NCBI RefSeq assembly: GCF_049341065.1
Contig: NZ_JBMPIX010000003.1
Location: forward strand, 403,883-467,882
DNA from: Pacificoceanicola sp049341065
GTDB taxonomy: Bacteria > Pseudomonadota > Alphaproteobacteria > Rhodobacterales > Rhodobacteraceae
Length of the DNA stretch: 64,000 nt
Direction: 5' to 3'
In this document: one piece after another, positions 9,359-18,651 of the stretch
How the letters are laid out: each line of letters starts with the position of its first letter
Position numbering within the stretch: the stretch's first letter is position 1
Translations under genes and position numbers: made by a program
The notes under the pieces: generated by a model
The model's input: only the letters and a program-made list of their open reading frames with translations
Databases searched by the model: none
Told to the model about the DNA's origin: nothing

Positions 9359-9962
9359 AGGCCGCCAGCCGGTGCTTGCGGTCTTTGTCGATGTCATCTG
9401 TTGATGAGTTATCCGGCGGATAGGCGGCCGGAAGAGCCAGCCGGGAATTTCACCCGGCTCCTTGTTCGTTGGAGGCGCTTTATCAGGGTTTGTTCGAACA
9501 TCCAATGTCGAAACTGAGTTGCAGACAGTGGGTGGATGGAGTCCCGAACTCGCTTTCGTTATGCGACACTGTCCCGGTGAGGTTTGAAAATTCTTGCTGC
9601 GCGCAATAGGCTTTGTTCTGAATCTGGAGCACCCCCTGCGCGGCTGCAGCGAAGGTCGGCTCTCCGCCCTGCCTGTCGAAGGTTGGCCCAAGAAATGTCA
9701 TGCCAAAGTGCCCAACAGGGCTGGGACTGGCCCTCTGCGTCGCCAATCACGACGGTCGGCTCTGATCGAGCCGGCCTGGAAGATGGTCCTTGCTTGGCAA
9801 CTGTCCCAAGCTCGCTTGTTGCGCATCGCTGCCGTTTGTGACGTGCGTTGCGAAGGTTCACTCATCGCCTTCCATGTCTGGCGGCGCGGGCTTGGCGGAG
9901 TGTTCTTTCGCGCCCTGCGCTGTAGGGTAGGAAATTTACTTTGAATGCTCGGAATCCGTCCA
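9359..9962. other. Intergenic region with no recognised gene
   Basis: About 600 bases separate sulP from the DUF429-like gene. Overlapping short frames occur on both strands, including the upstream extension of sulP, but none has both a ribosome-binding site and protein-like content. The stretch around 9600-9800 has the look of the degenerate spacer DNA often seen in roseobacters, but I cannot prove that it is a repeat from this window. Confidence 0.4.
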
Positions 9963-11003
9963 TCACACTTCAGCCTGTCCGCCCCCACAAGCAGGGCATT
10001 TGCGCTGGAAGATGTCGGAGCCATTTGCGCCGTATCGTTTGCCACAATCGTGACACAGCAGCAAGTAGACGACCTGATTGTGATCGTTGCCCGGTTGGTC
10101 CGTCTTTTGCAGAACCTCTTGGCTGTTCCTATTGACGTAGCCGGGGCTCGTCGTCGCCGCATGGTCTTTGGGAGCAGCCTTTCGGCGTCGTCCGGCCTTC
10201 TTTATCGGTGGCCAAGTTGCACCCAGGATCCAGCCCTCCACAGCGGCATATCCTGCAATCGGTTCAGGTTCCGGCGGCTGAAAGGCTGCGCTCAGTGCGC
10301 CGGTGCCGTCTGCGTCCTGTAGCCATCGGGCAATCGCATAGGCGTCGTGTTGATCTTGGGTGCGGTCTTTGCGCGGGTAGTCGGCACTCCAGAGCCGGGG
10401 GTAGGCTTCGACGATGACAGATTTGCCGTCCGGCGGTGCCCAGCCGTCGAAAGGCCAGAAATGAAGGTCCGGTTGCGCGTGTCTGATATGCCTCAGCCAC
10501 GGGATGCCAGCGTGGGTGGACTTCGCGACCGAGCCCTGCACGTCGAAGTGAAACACCGATTTGGCAGAGCCCGTCGCCTCTTCGGTCAGGCGCCGCCATG
10601 TGCGTTCACCACTTCGCGCGGCCCCATTGCCGACGCTGCCATCCCGGACGAAATCGACATAGGTATGGGGCGCATCGGTGGGCCAGTGGTCACAGAAATC
10701 TTCAAGGAAAGCGTCCCAGTCCGGGACCAGCCCATGCCGCTCGAAATAGCCGATCGGAAAGGAAAATCCGTGGTCGATGCCAACGATTGTCGAGGTATCG
10801 CGGCCAAGTTCTTCGGTCAGCCACTCGGCCAGACCTCGCCGGGTCCAGTATTTGCGCGGGCTTGGCGGGGGCAGCACCTCGACCGCCGGACCATCCTCCA
10901 CGGTCTCAAAGACCCGCAGGCCTTTGAGGCTGCTCTCCGCCGTCTGTGCGCCAGAATAGTCGATGCCAATCGTGCGGCGAAACCTGCGGGCGTGGAGTGT
11001 CAT
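9963..11003 (-). CDS. DUF429-like predicted nuclease with C-terminal zinc ribbon
   Basis: The 346-residue protein opens with TIGIDYSGAQ (Asp15) and has a second acidic strand, TIVGIDHGFSFP (about residues 73-84). These resemble the RNase-H-like fold of DUF429 proteins. Later segments include SVIVEAYPRLW and a DQHDAYAIARWLQ helix, also like that family. The C-terminal 30 residues carry CHDCG and CPACGGG, a four-cysteine zinc ribbon, so nucleic acid binding is likely. Its ATG overlaps the stop of the upstream DUF3883-like gene by four bases, so the two are translationally coupled. Both sit divergently beside a type I restriction system, which suggests a defence role. No activity is proven and the substrate is unknown. 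Confidence 0.6.
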   Translation of the reverse strand: MTLHARRFRRTIGIDYSGAQTAESSLKGLRVFETVEDGPAVEVLPPPSPRKYWTRRGLAEWLTEELGRDTSTIVGIDHGFSFPIGYFERHGLVPDWDAFLEDFCDHWPTDAPHTYVDFVRDGSVGNGAARSGERTWRRLTEEATGSAKSVFHFDVQGSVAKSTHAGIPWLRHIRHAQPDLHFWPFDGWAPPDGKSVIVEAYPRLWSADYPRKDRTQDQHDAYAIARWLQDADGTGALSAAFQPPEPEPIAGYAAVEGWILGATWPPIKKAGRRRKAAPKDHAATTSPGYVNRNSQEVLQKTDQPGNDHNQVVYLLLCHDCGKRYGANGSDIFQRKCPACGGGQAEV

Positions 11004-11836
11004 TGGAACTTTGCCTCGTAACTCGTGGCTGTCAGCGAGACATGCGCCGCCAGCGGCGGACGCAACTCGAAGGCCTTGGGATCGCGCGCGAACTCATAGA
11101 GGCGGAACAGGTGCCAATGGTCACGCCGTTCCTCAGCCACCTCCAACTCGTTGCGCGAGATGTGGAAGGGCGTGCGCTCCCAGCCGTTGGTCGTCTTGAC
11201 CTCGATCAGGCGGTCCTGTCCGTCAGGCGTGAAGCTGGCGATGTCGTAGCCCAGACCGTCGCCATCCTCCTTCGACACCCAGCGCACTCGGCGGGCCAGG
11301 TCGTTTCGGTCATGTTGGTTCAGCGTTGCACGCTCATGGCGAAAGACGCGTTCCTCGCCAGCGTATCCCAGGGCGCGGTTTCGCTCGTCACGCCCGGCGG
11401 CATCAAACCGGCGCGCGACGCGCTGCATCTGTTCCAGCTCATCGGGTGGAGGAGCATTGCGCAGGGTTGGTGCCACGCCGACAAAGATCGGTGCGGGCTC
11501 GGCCATCTGGTGCTGTAGCTTGCGATGAAGCGCGATCTCCCACTCCGGGTTGCGGGCCAGCCAGCGCGCGGCGGCCTCGGCCAATGACATCTGGAAGTTA
11601 AACCGCGGCGCATATCCTTTGATGATCGGCAGCCCAAGACCGCGCAGCGCCGCAGAAACGTTGCACATCTTGAACTCGATGGAGCCCCGGCTGCGGTTGA
11701 TCTGCTCCTGCAAAGCGCGGTTCTGGGCCGCCTTGTTGTAGCGCCGCCCTGACAGCTCATCACTGAGCATCGAGAAATACGCCGATACAACCGCGTCGTT
11801 TTCCAGATCAGACCAATCACTCGTCTCCATAAGCAC
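11000..11836 (-). CDS. DUF3883-like predicted PD-(D/E)XK nuclease protein
   Basis: The 278-residue protein has no signal peptide or membrane helix. Its C-terminal part matches the DUF3883 pattern: GYAGEERVFRHER, then DGDGLGYDIASF and LIEVKTTNG, giving the E...D...E-x-K set of a restriction-endonuclease-like fold, and a late WHLFRLYEF strand. DUF3883 domains occur in many defence-island proteins. The N-terminal 120 residues are not recognised. It is the first gene of a two-gene minus-strand unit and is separated from the divergent hsdR by 167 bases, which must hold both promoters. A role as an accessory restriction or DNA-targeting factor is inference. Confidence 0.65.
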   Translation of the reverse strand: MLMETSDWSDLENDAVVSAYFSMLSDELSGRRYNKAAQNRALQEQINRSRGSIEFKMCNVSAALRGLGLPIIKGYAPRFNFQMSLAEAAARWLARNPEWEIALHRKLQHQMAEPAPIFVGVAPTLRNAPPPDELEQMQRVARRFDAAGRDERNRALGYAGEERVFRHERATLNQHDRNDLARRVRWVSKEDGDGLGYDIASFTPDGQDRLIEVKTTNGWERTPFHISRNELEVAEERRDHWHLFRLYEFARDPKAFELRPPLAAHVSLTATSYEAKFQ

Positions 11837-12003
11837 ACGCTATGCGGTGGCAGTTGGCCTGTCATCCCGAAAACGCCGTCGGGCTGCCGAGGGTTGCCCG
11901 TGAAAAGTCTATATCTCTGCGCTGCGGACTTGCTTGTATTTCCGTTGGTTAGCAGAGTAGCGTCAGGCATTATTCTTTTGGTTGAGCAGTTCGGTAGGGC
12001 GAT

Positions 12004-14457
12004 ATGGACAAGCGGAGTTTGAGCGAACGCGATATCTGCACGAAGTTCATCACGCCCGCCCTGGTCACTGCCGGGTGGAACATCACCACCCAGATCCGCG
12101 AGGAGGTCAGCTTTACCAAGGGGCGGATCATCGTGCGCGGCAAGATGGTGAGCCGCGGCGAAGGCAAGCGCGCCGACTACATCCTTTCGGCCAAACCCAA
12201 CATCCCGATCGCGATCATCGAGGCGAAGGACAACAAGCAGGCCGTTGGGGCGGGTATGCAGCAGGCGCTCGGCTATGCCGAAACCCTGGACATACCGTTT
12301 GTCTTCTCATCCAACGGCGATGGGTTTGTGTTCCACGACCGGACAGGAGCCTCCTCTGAGGTCGAACGGACCATAGGCTTGGACGAGTTCCCCAGTCCAC
12401 AGGAGCTTTGGCGGCGGTATAAGGCCTGGAAGGGCCTGTCTGATGCCGCGGAGCAGGTAGCGCTGCAGGACTACCATGATGACGGGTCTGGCAAGGAACC
12501 GCGCTATTACCAGGTCAACGCCATCAATAAGACGATGGAAGCGATCGCCAAGGGGCAGGATCGTGCGCTGCTGGTCATGGCGACCGGGACGGGCAAAACC
12601 TACACGGCCTTCCAGATCATCTGGCGTTTTCGGCAGGCGTTTCCGGGCAAGCGTGTGCTGTTCCTGGCGGACCGAAACGTGCTGATCGACCAGACCATGG
12701 TCAACGATTTCCGTCCCTTCAGCGGCAAGATGGCCAAGCTTTCGACGCAGTCCAAGACCATCGAACGCCCCGACGGTACAAAGGAAAGCGTCACGCTTGC
12801 GCTCGACGGGAAACGTCGGATCGACTCGTCCTACGAAATCTACCTTGGCCTCTACCAGGCAATCACCGGGCCGAACGAGAGCCAGAAGATCTATCGCGAG
12901 TTCTCCAAGGACTTCTTCGACCTGATCATCATCGACGAGTGCCACCGGGGCAGCGCGTCGGCGGACTCGGCCTGGCGTGAGATCCTCGATCATTTCTCCT
13001 CGGCGGTGCAAATCGGTCTGACCGCGACGCCGAAGGAAACCGAATATGCCTCGAACATCGATTACTTTGGGCCGCCGGTCTACAGCTACACACTGAAACA
13101 GGGCATCCGCGACGGCTTCCTCGCGCCATACAAGGTCATCAAGGTTCACATCGACCGAGATGTGCAAGGATATCGCCCCGAAAAGGGGCAGCTGGATCGA
13201 GATGGCGAGGAGGTCGAGGACCGGATCTACAACGCCAAGGATTTCGACCGCACCCTGGTGTTGGACGACCGGACCAAGCTTGTCGCGCAAAAAGTCACAG
13301 AGTTCCTCCGTGAAAGCGGCGACCCGATGGCAAAGACCATTGTGTTCTGCGTGGATCAGGAACACGCCGCACGCATGCGGCAAGCGCTGATCAATGAGAA
13401 TGCGGACCTTGTGGCCAAAAATGCGCGCTATGTCATGCGCATCACGGGAAACGACAAGGAAGGGATCGATCAACTCGGCAATTTCATTGACCCGGAAGCC
13501 CCCTATCCCGTGATCGTCACAACGTCCAAGTTGCTGTCCACCGGCGTCGACGCCCAGACCTGCCGCCTGATTGTTTTGGATCGGGAAGTCGGCTCTATGA
13601 CTGAGTTCAAGCAGATCGTCGGGCGCGGCACGCGGGTCCACGAAGACACCCAAAAACTGTTCTTCACATTGATGGATTTCCGCGGAGCCTCAAGCCATTT
13701 TGCTGATCCCGACTTCGACGGCGAACCCGTTCAGATTTATCAACCGGGGCCGGATGATCCCGTCACCCCGCCCGATGAGACGCCGCCCAGCAACGATGAT
13801 CCGTCGGTCCCGAATGACGTCGATGAGAACGAGACCATCCTGATTGACCCGAAAAACCAAACACTCACGGACGACACCAACACCGGGCCCCGCCCAAAGG
13901 TCTACATCGACGGCGTCGGCGCGGATATCGTCGCCGAACGTGTCGAATACCTCGATGAAAACGGCAAGCTCGTGACCGAGTCCCTGCGTGACTACACCCG
14001 CAAGGCCATGCGCCAGCGGTTTACCAGCCTTGATGACTTCCTGCGCCGTTGGAAGCAGGCGGAACGAAAACACGCCCTGATCGAAGAACTGGCCGAAGAA
14101 GGCCTGCCCCTTGAGGTGATCGCCGATGAACTCGGGCTTGACCTCGACCCCTTCGACCTGATCTGCCATGTCGCTTTCGACGCCAAGCCGTTGACCCGCA
14201 AAGAGCGCGCCGACAATGTCAAGAAACGCGATGTCTTCACGAAATACGGCCCCCAGGCCCGTGCCGTCCTCGAAGCATTGCTCGAGAAATACTCCGACGA
14301 CGGCGTCATCAGCATCGACGACCCCAAGATCCTGAAAATCAATCCCTTCTCCGGCATGGGCACCGAGGTTGAACTGATCCGGGCTTTCGGTAAGAAACCG
14401 GACTACATCCGCGCCGTGCATGAAATGCAATCGGCGCTCTATGAAGAAAGTGCCTGA
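12004..14457 (+). CDS. hsdR: Type I restriction enzyme, R subunit
   Basis: The 817-residue protein is the motor and nuclease subunit of a type I restriction-modification complex; it translocates DNA with ATP and cleaves away from unmethylated sites. The N-terminal nuclease has Asp58, Glu73 and Lys75 (ADYI...IIEAK). Walker A is ATGTGKT at 193-199 and the DEAD-like box is DECH at 311-314, followed by a SAT-like LTATP. Helicase motif VI is IVGRGTR. Near residues 575-620 there is an Asp/Pro-rich linker before the C-terminal HsdM-binding helices. It is somewhat short for HsdR but resembles the EcoEI-like group. hsdM starts two bases after its stop. Confidence 0.96.
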   Translation: MDKRSLSERDICTKFITPALVTAGWNITTQIREEVSFTKGRIIVRGKMVSRGEGKRADYILSAKPNIPIAIIEAKDNKQAVGAGMQQALGYAETLDIPFVFSSNGDGFVFHDRTGASSEVERTIGLDEFPSPQELWRRYKAWKGLSDAAEQVALQDYHDDGSGKEPRYYQVNAINKTMEAIAKGQDRALLVMATGTGKTYTAFQIIWRFRQAFPGKRVLFLADRNVLIDQTMVNDFRPFSGKMAKLSTQSKTIERPDGTKESVTLALDGKRRIDSSYEIYLGLYQAITGPNESQKIYREFSKDFFDLIIIDECHRGSASADSAWREILDHFSSAVQIGLTATPKETEYASNIDYFGPPVYSYTLKQGIRDGFLAPYKVIKVHIDRDVQGYRPEKGQLDRDGEEVEDRIYNAKDFDRTLVLDDRTKLVAQKVTEFLRESGDPMAKTIVFCVDQEHAARMRQALINENADLVAKNARYVMRITGNDKEGIDQLGNFIDPEAPYPVIVTTSKLLSTGVDAQTCRLIVLDREVGSMTEFKQIVGRGTRVHEDTQKLFFTLMDFRGASSHFADPDFDGEPVQIYQPGPDDPVTPPDETPPSNDDPSVPNDVDENETILIDPKNQTLTDDTNTGPRPKVYIDGVGADIVAERVEYLDENGKLVTESLRDYTRKAMRQRFTSLDDFLRRWKQAERKHALIEELAEEGLPLEVIADELGLDLDPFDLICHVAFDAKPLTRKERADNVKKRDVFTKYGPQARAVLEALLEKYSDDGVISIDDPKILKINPFSGMGTEVELIRAFGKKPDYIRAVHEMQSALYEESA

Positions 14458-14459
14458 AA

Positions 14460-15908
14460 ATGTCCGTCCGCAACCTCGTCAAATCCATCCAGGATATCAT
14501 GCGCAAAGACACCGGCGTCGACGGTGACGCGCAGCGCATGTCCCAGCTTGTCTGGATGTTCTTCCTTAAGATCATGGACGACCAGGACGAGGCGCTGGAA
14601 ATTACGCAAGACGACTACACCTCGCCCATCCCCGAGGACCTGCAATGGCGCACCTGGGCGGCCGACCCCGAGGGGATCACCGGCGACACGCTGCTGGCCT
14701 TCCTGAACGACGAACTCTTCCCACGCCTCAAACTTCTGTCGCCCCAGAAAGGCCCACGCGCCAAGGTCGTCCGCGACGTGTTCGAGGACGCCTACAACTA
14801 CATGAAATCCGGCCAGCTGCTGCGGCAGGTGATCAACAAGATCAACGAGGTCGATTTCAACAACCTGACCGAGCGCCAGCACTTCGGCGACATCTACGAA
14901 CAGCTGCTCAACGACCTGCAAAACGCGGGCAACGCGGGCGAATATTACACGCCCCGCGCCGTCACCGCCTTCATGGTCCAACAGATCGACCCGACCCCGG
15001 GCGAAGTGCTGTTTGACCCCGCCTGCGGCACCGGCGGCTTCCTCACCTGCGCCATGCGCCACATGCGCGACAAACACATCAAGCGCCCCGAGGACGAGAC
15101 GCTGATGCAGGCCTCCCTGCGCGCGACCGAAAAGAAACCGCTGCCCCACATGCTCTGCGTCACCAACATGCTGCTGCACGGGGTCGAGGAGCCGTCCTGG
15201 GTCCGCCATGACAACACGCTCGCCCGCCCGCTGGTCAGCTGGGGACAAGCGGACAAGGTCGACATCGTCCTGACCAACCCGCCCTTCGGCGGCAAGGAAG
15301 AGGACGGGATCGAGAACAACTTCCCCACCTTCCGCACCCGCGAAACCGCCGACCTCTTTCTCGCCCTCATCATCCGCCTGCTGAAAAACACCGGCCGCGC
15401 CGCCGTGGTTCTGCCCGACGGTTCGCTCTTTGGCGAAGGGATCAAGACCCGGCTCAAGGAGCACCTGCTGGAGGAATGCAACCTGCACACCATCGTGCGG
15501 CTGCCGAACTCGGTCTTCAAACCCTATGCCTCCATCGGCACCAACCTGTTGTTCTTCGAAAAGGGCACGCCCACGCAGGAGATCTGGTTCTGGGAGCACC
15601 GCGTCCCCGAGACGCAGAAGGCCTATTCGATGACCAAGCCGATCCGGCTGGAGCATCTGGACGACTGCGCCGCATGGTGGGGCGGCGAGGCCCGCGAAGG
15701 GCGGCAGGAAAGCGAGCGCGCCTGGAAAGTGTCGATCGAGGAGATCCGCGAACGCGGCTTCAACCTCGACATCAAGAACCCGCATGTGGAGGCCGAGGAC
15801 TGGGGCGACCCCGAGACCCTTTTGGGCGACCTAACCAAGGCCGAAGCCTCGGTCGACAGCCTGCGGGCAGAGTTGAAGGCCATACTGACCGAGGCACTGG
15901 CCCGATGA
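14460..15908 (+). CDS. hsdM: Type I restriction-modification system, M subunit (N6-adenine methyltransferase)
   Basis: The 482-residue protein methylates adenine in the target site and is required, with HsdS, for both modification and restriction. The N-terminal helical HsdM domain (about 1-140) is followed by the methyltransferase: the SAM motif DPACGTGG at 186-193 and the catalytic NPPF at 273-276. It starts two bases after hsdR and its TGA overlaps the hsdS ATG, so the three subunits are made in a coupled way. The order R-M-S in one operon is consistent with the family. Confidence 0.97.
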   Translation: MSVRNLVKSIQDIMRKDTGVDGDAQRMSQLVWMFFLKIMDDQDEALEITQDDYTSPIPEDLQWRTWAADPEGITGDTLLAFLNDELFPRLKLLSPQKGPRAKVVRDVFEDAYNYMKSGQLLRQVINKINEVDFNNLTERQHFGDIYEQLLNDLQNAGNAGEYYTPRAVTAFMVQQIDPTPGEVLFDPACGTGGFLTCAMRHMRDKHIKRPEDETLMQASLRATEKKPLPHMLCVTNMLLHGVEEPSWVRHDNTLARPLVSWGQADKVDIVLTNPPFGGKEEDGIENNFPTFRTRETADLFLALIIRLLKNTGRAAVVLPDGSLFGEGIKTRLKEHLLEECNLHTIVRLPNSVFKPYASIGTNLLFFEKGTPTQEIWFWEHRVPETQKAYSMTKPIRLEHLDDCAAWWGGEAREGRQESERAWKVSIEEIRERGFNLDIKNPHVEAEDWGDPETLLGDLTKAEASVDSLRAELKAILTEALAR

Positions 15909-17698
15909 ACGCCGAACGGTTTCTGGAGGTTTACGAGCAGATCAGCGAAGCGCCGGACGCCATCGCCCGGCTACGGCGGTTCGTGCTGGATTTGGCGGTG
16001 CGTGGGAAGCTGGTGGAGCAGGATGCGGGGGATGAGCCTGCTTCAGAACTATGGAAGAAATTCATCGGGATCAAAGCCGAGCTGATAAAAAGCAAAATGA
16101 TCCGAAAGCCGAAGGCGTTAAAGCCCATTTCGGATGTTGAGGCGCTGTCCTATACTCCTTTTGGTTGGGAAACGCAGCGCTTGGGAAGCACTTCGATCCT
16201 GATTACCAAAGGAAGCACACCGACTTCCTACGGCCACGAATTCACCCAAGAGGGCGTAAACTTCCTAAAGGTCGAATCCATCCGGAATGATCGCGTCGAC
16301 GCTTCAAGCATAACTGCTTTCATCTCGAACGAAACGCATGAGTTTTTGTCACGATCACAGCTTAAAGCTGGGGATATTCTTTTCTCCATCGCCGGAAGTA
16401 TTGGGACATGCGCGGTCGTATCTGCTGACATTTTACCTGCCAACACAAACCAAGCTCTCGCGATTATTAGGGGAACAGCCACGGTTTTTAGCCCTGACTT
16501 TCTGCTCCTGCTGCTTCGTTCGTTTGTTTCAGATGCCGTCAAGGACAGGGCTCGTGGCGGCGCGATGAATAACGTCTCATTGGCTGACTTGCAGAACCTC
16601 GTTCTGCCCATCCCCCCTCTCGCCGAGCAGCATCGGATCGTTGCCAAGGTCGATGAACTCATGGCGCTTTGTGATCGGCTGGAGGAGGCCCGCAAGACGC
16701 GGGAGGAGGTGCGCGACAAGCTCACCGCCGCCAGCCTCGCCCGCCTGACCGCCCCCGAGACGACAGCACAAGCGGAGCCAGCAAAAGTGGGCACCGGTTT
16801 TGCGTCCGGCTCCGCGACCAGCGAAGATGACTTCCCCACCCACGCCGCCTTTGCCCTCGAGGCGCTCCCCGCCCTCACCACGCGCCCCGACCAGATCAAG
16901 ACCCTCCGCCAAACCATCCTAAACCTCGCCGTCCGTGGCAAACTGGTGGAACAGGATGCGACGGATGAACCGGCGACTGAGTTGTTAGAGCAGATTGCCG
17001 AAGACCGTGAACGGCTTTTGAAAGCAGGTGAGATAAAGAAGCAAAAGCCAATCCTACCCTTGGACGACAGCGAGGTGCCCTACGAAGTCCCGGACACTTG
17101 GCAGTGGGCTCGTTTCAATGAGATCGCAGCGATCCAATCGAACTTGGTATCCCCCAAAGGCTACCCCGACATGCCGCACATCGCGCCGGACAACATCGAA
17201 GGTTGGACAGCAAGGCTTCTTCCTTATGTCTCAGTGAAAGAAGCTGGCGTGTTCAGTGGCAAGCACAGCTTCTCCGCTGGCTCTATCCTCTATTCCAAAA
17301 TCCGCCCCAACCTCGCCAAGGTGACAATTGTCGATTTTGATGGCCTATGTAGCGCGGACATGTATCCGATCCGCGCGCACATTCACCGCGAGTTTTTGGT
17401 GAAGTTCATGATCACTCAAGCTTTTGTCGATCAATCCGTTTCTGAAGACAATCGCGTGGCCATGCCGAAAATCAACCAAGCGGCGCTGTCCAATATCATG
17501 ATCCCAGTCCCACCCCTCGCCGAACAACACCGCATCGTGGCCAAGGTCGACGCCCTCATGGCGCTCTGCGACAACCTGGAGGCCGCCCTGACCATCACCG
17601 ACACCACCTGCACGCGCCTTCTCGAGGCCCTCCTCCACGAGGCGCTGGCCCCGGCGCAGACGCAGACGCAGACGCAGACGCAAGAGGACGCCGCATGA
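15905..17698 (+). CDS. hsdS: Type I restriction-modification system, specificity subunit
   Basis: From the ATG at 15905, which overlaps the hsdM stop, the protein has 597 residues. It is built of two halves. Each begins with a conserved VRGKLVEQDA helix (about residues 29-40 and 342-354), continues with a target-recognition domain, and ends with PPLAEQHRIVAKVD...LMALCD coiled-coil spacers (about 235-270 and 534-565). The near-identity of the spacer and start segments is the usual internal duplication of HsdS. The two recognition domains are unlike each other, so a bipartite asymmetric site is expected. The coding region ends with a run of four GCAGAC hexamers. An earlier open frame start at 15476 lies inside hsdM and is rejected. 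Confidence 0.95.
   Translation: MNAERFLEVYEQISEAPDAIARLRRFVLDLAVRGKLVEQDAGDEPASELWKKFIGIKAELIKSKMIRKPKALKPISDVEALSYTPFGWETQRLGSTSILITKGSTPTSYGHEFTQEGVNFLKVESIRNDRVDASSITAFISNETHEFLSRSQLKAGDILFSIAGSIGTCAVVSADILPANTNQALAIIRGTATVFSPDFLLLLLRSFVSDAVKDRARGGAMNNVSLADLQNLVLPIPPLAEQHRIVAKVDELMALCDRLEEARKTREEVRDKLTAASLARLTAPETTAQAEPAKVGTGFASGSATSEDDFPTHAAFALEALPALTTRPDQIKTLRQTILNLAVRGKLVEQDATDEPATELLEQIAEDRERLLKAGEIKKQKPILPLDDSEVPYEVPDTWQWARFNEIAAIQSNLVSPKGYPDMPHIAPDNIEGWTARLLPYVSVKEAGVFSGKHSFSAGSILYSKIRPNLAKVTIVDFDGLCSADMYPIRAHIHREFLVKFMITQAFVDQSVSEDNRVAMPKINQAALSNIMIPVPPLAEQHRIVAKVDALMALCDNLEAALTITDTTCTRLLEALLHEALAPAQTQTQTQTQEDAA
17656..17679 (+). repeat. Four tandem GCAGAC hexamers at the end of hsdS
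   Basis: Four exact copies of a six-base unit encode an alternating Gln-Thr tail in HsdS, ten codons before the stop. As the unit is a multiple of three, change in copy number would lengthen or shorten the tail without a frameshift. The overlapping start of the next gene lies 16 bases further on. Confidence 0.85.
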
Positions 17699-18651
17699 GC
17701 ACAGGGCTGCCAGACGGCAAACGCATCCGCATCCGCTCTTTCTACGGCTTCAGCCCCGAGGAAGACGGCTATGTCGGCTGGACCAAGGAAACCGACCGCG
17801 ACGCCTATCTGCGCAAGCTGAGCGACGGCGATTTGATCATGATCTATGGCGCCAGCACATCCGAGACCGACCGGGCCGAACGATCCTACGTCCTGGGCTT
17901 TCTCCAGGTCGAGGCAAAGGCGATCCGCGACGCGGACAAGGCCTCGGACTTCGGCATGCAGCGCAAACGGGATCGCGGCTGGCTGGGCCGGTGGAGCCAC
18001 GCGATCCCCGTCCGGCGGGCATGGCGCACAGATGAGAAAATGATGATCGGGCGGATTGCCTTCAACTCATACCGACCCGAGGCCGGGCAGGCGCTGGCGG
18101 TCCATGGCGCCGAACTGGACGATGCCGAGATCGCACAGGCCCTGAAGCTGAAGGTCCGCGAGGTGAACGTCTATGGCGAGCCGCCCCTGGCCGAGCCGGA
18201 TGCGCCTGCTGTGCCCTTTGCCGAGGTCTTCAAACCCTCGCGCGCCTTTCCGGGCAGCAAGGGGAAACGGACGGCGACCTATGAGGACGGGGACACGTTT
18301 CTTTATCTTGCGGTGTTCGAGGGCGATGGGCACGCACTGCTCGACCGCAAGAAGTCGTTTGGGGACAAATCTGTTGCTATGAAGGTGGGCGTTACCAACA
18401 ACCCGAAGCGGCGCTGCGCAGAACTGAATGCCGGAATTCCGCCGGCCGCGCGAGGCAAGTGGGCGATGCGATTGATTTCCCAACCTTTCCCCGACATGAA
18501 ATCTGCCGAGAGTGTTGAACAGCTGTTCAAGAAGAGGTCGATCGACCGCCTCGAGAGTTTAGGACGGGAATTCTTCTGGGGTCGGGCAGAGGATGCGGAG
18601 GCGTTGTGCTGGTCGCTTCCGGGCATGGCACGATTTAGCGGGCACAAGTAG
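17695..18651 (+). CDS. GIY-YIG-like protein coupled to the type I restriction operon
   Basis: The 318-residue protein starts inside the hsdS stop (ATGA overlap). The N-terminal half (FYGFSPEEDGYVGW, SDGDLIMIYGAS, YVLGFLQVEAKAI) has the feel of an EVE/PUA-like small-molecule or modified-base binding fold. The C-terminal part (TFLYLAVFEG, VAMKVGVTNNPKRRCAELNAGIP, SAESVEQLFKKR) follows the layout of GIY-YIG-type nucleases of the T5orf172 kind, in which the second motif is K(I/V)G-x(T/S)-xxPxxRxxEL. Both domain calls are motif readings only. Position implies a role accessory to restriction, possibly recognition of modified DNA. I rate the GIY-YIG-like part higher than the N-terminal one. Confidence 0.65.
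   Translation: MSTGLPDGKRIRIRSFYGFSPEEDGYVGWTKETDRDAYLRKLSDGDLIMIYGASTSETDRAERSYVLGFLQVEAKAIRDADKASDFGMQRKRDRGWLGRWSHAIPVRRAWRTDEKMMIGRIAFNSYRPEAGQALAVHGAELDDAEIAQALKLKVREVNVYGEPPLAEPDAPAVPFAEVFKPSRAFPGSKGKRTATYEDGDTFLYLAVFEGDGHALLDRKKSFGDKSVAMKVGVTNNPKRRCAELNAGIPPAARGKWAMRLISQPFPDMKSAESVEQLFKKRSIDRLESLGREFFWGRAEDAEALCWSLPGMARFSGHK

Noticed and set aside
9359..9691. N-terminal extension of the SulP protein
   Set aside because: The extra 111 residues are basic and low in protein-like pattern, and SulP proteins begin close to the first helix. The extension has no ribosome-binding site.
12307..13653. Long minus-strand frame inside hsdR
   Set aside because: It is a shadow of hsdR. The translation has no family motif, while the plus strand encodes Walker A, DECH and nuclease motifs.
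14439..15785. Long minus-strand frame opposite hsdM
   Set aside because: Its Val/Asp/Leu-rich translation is the typical complement of a high-GC gene; hsdM has clear SAM and NPPF motifs.
15476..15904. Upstream extension of the hsdS reading frame
   Set aside because: It lies inside hsdM in another frame and its translation is Arg/Pro-rich and unlike HsdS. The ATG at 15905 overlaps the hsdM stop and begins the conserved HsdS N-terminus.
17656..17679. Phase-variable on/off repeat in hsdS
   Set aside because: The unit is six bases, so slippage would not shift the reading frame; only tail length would vary.
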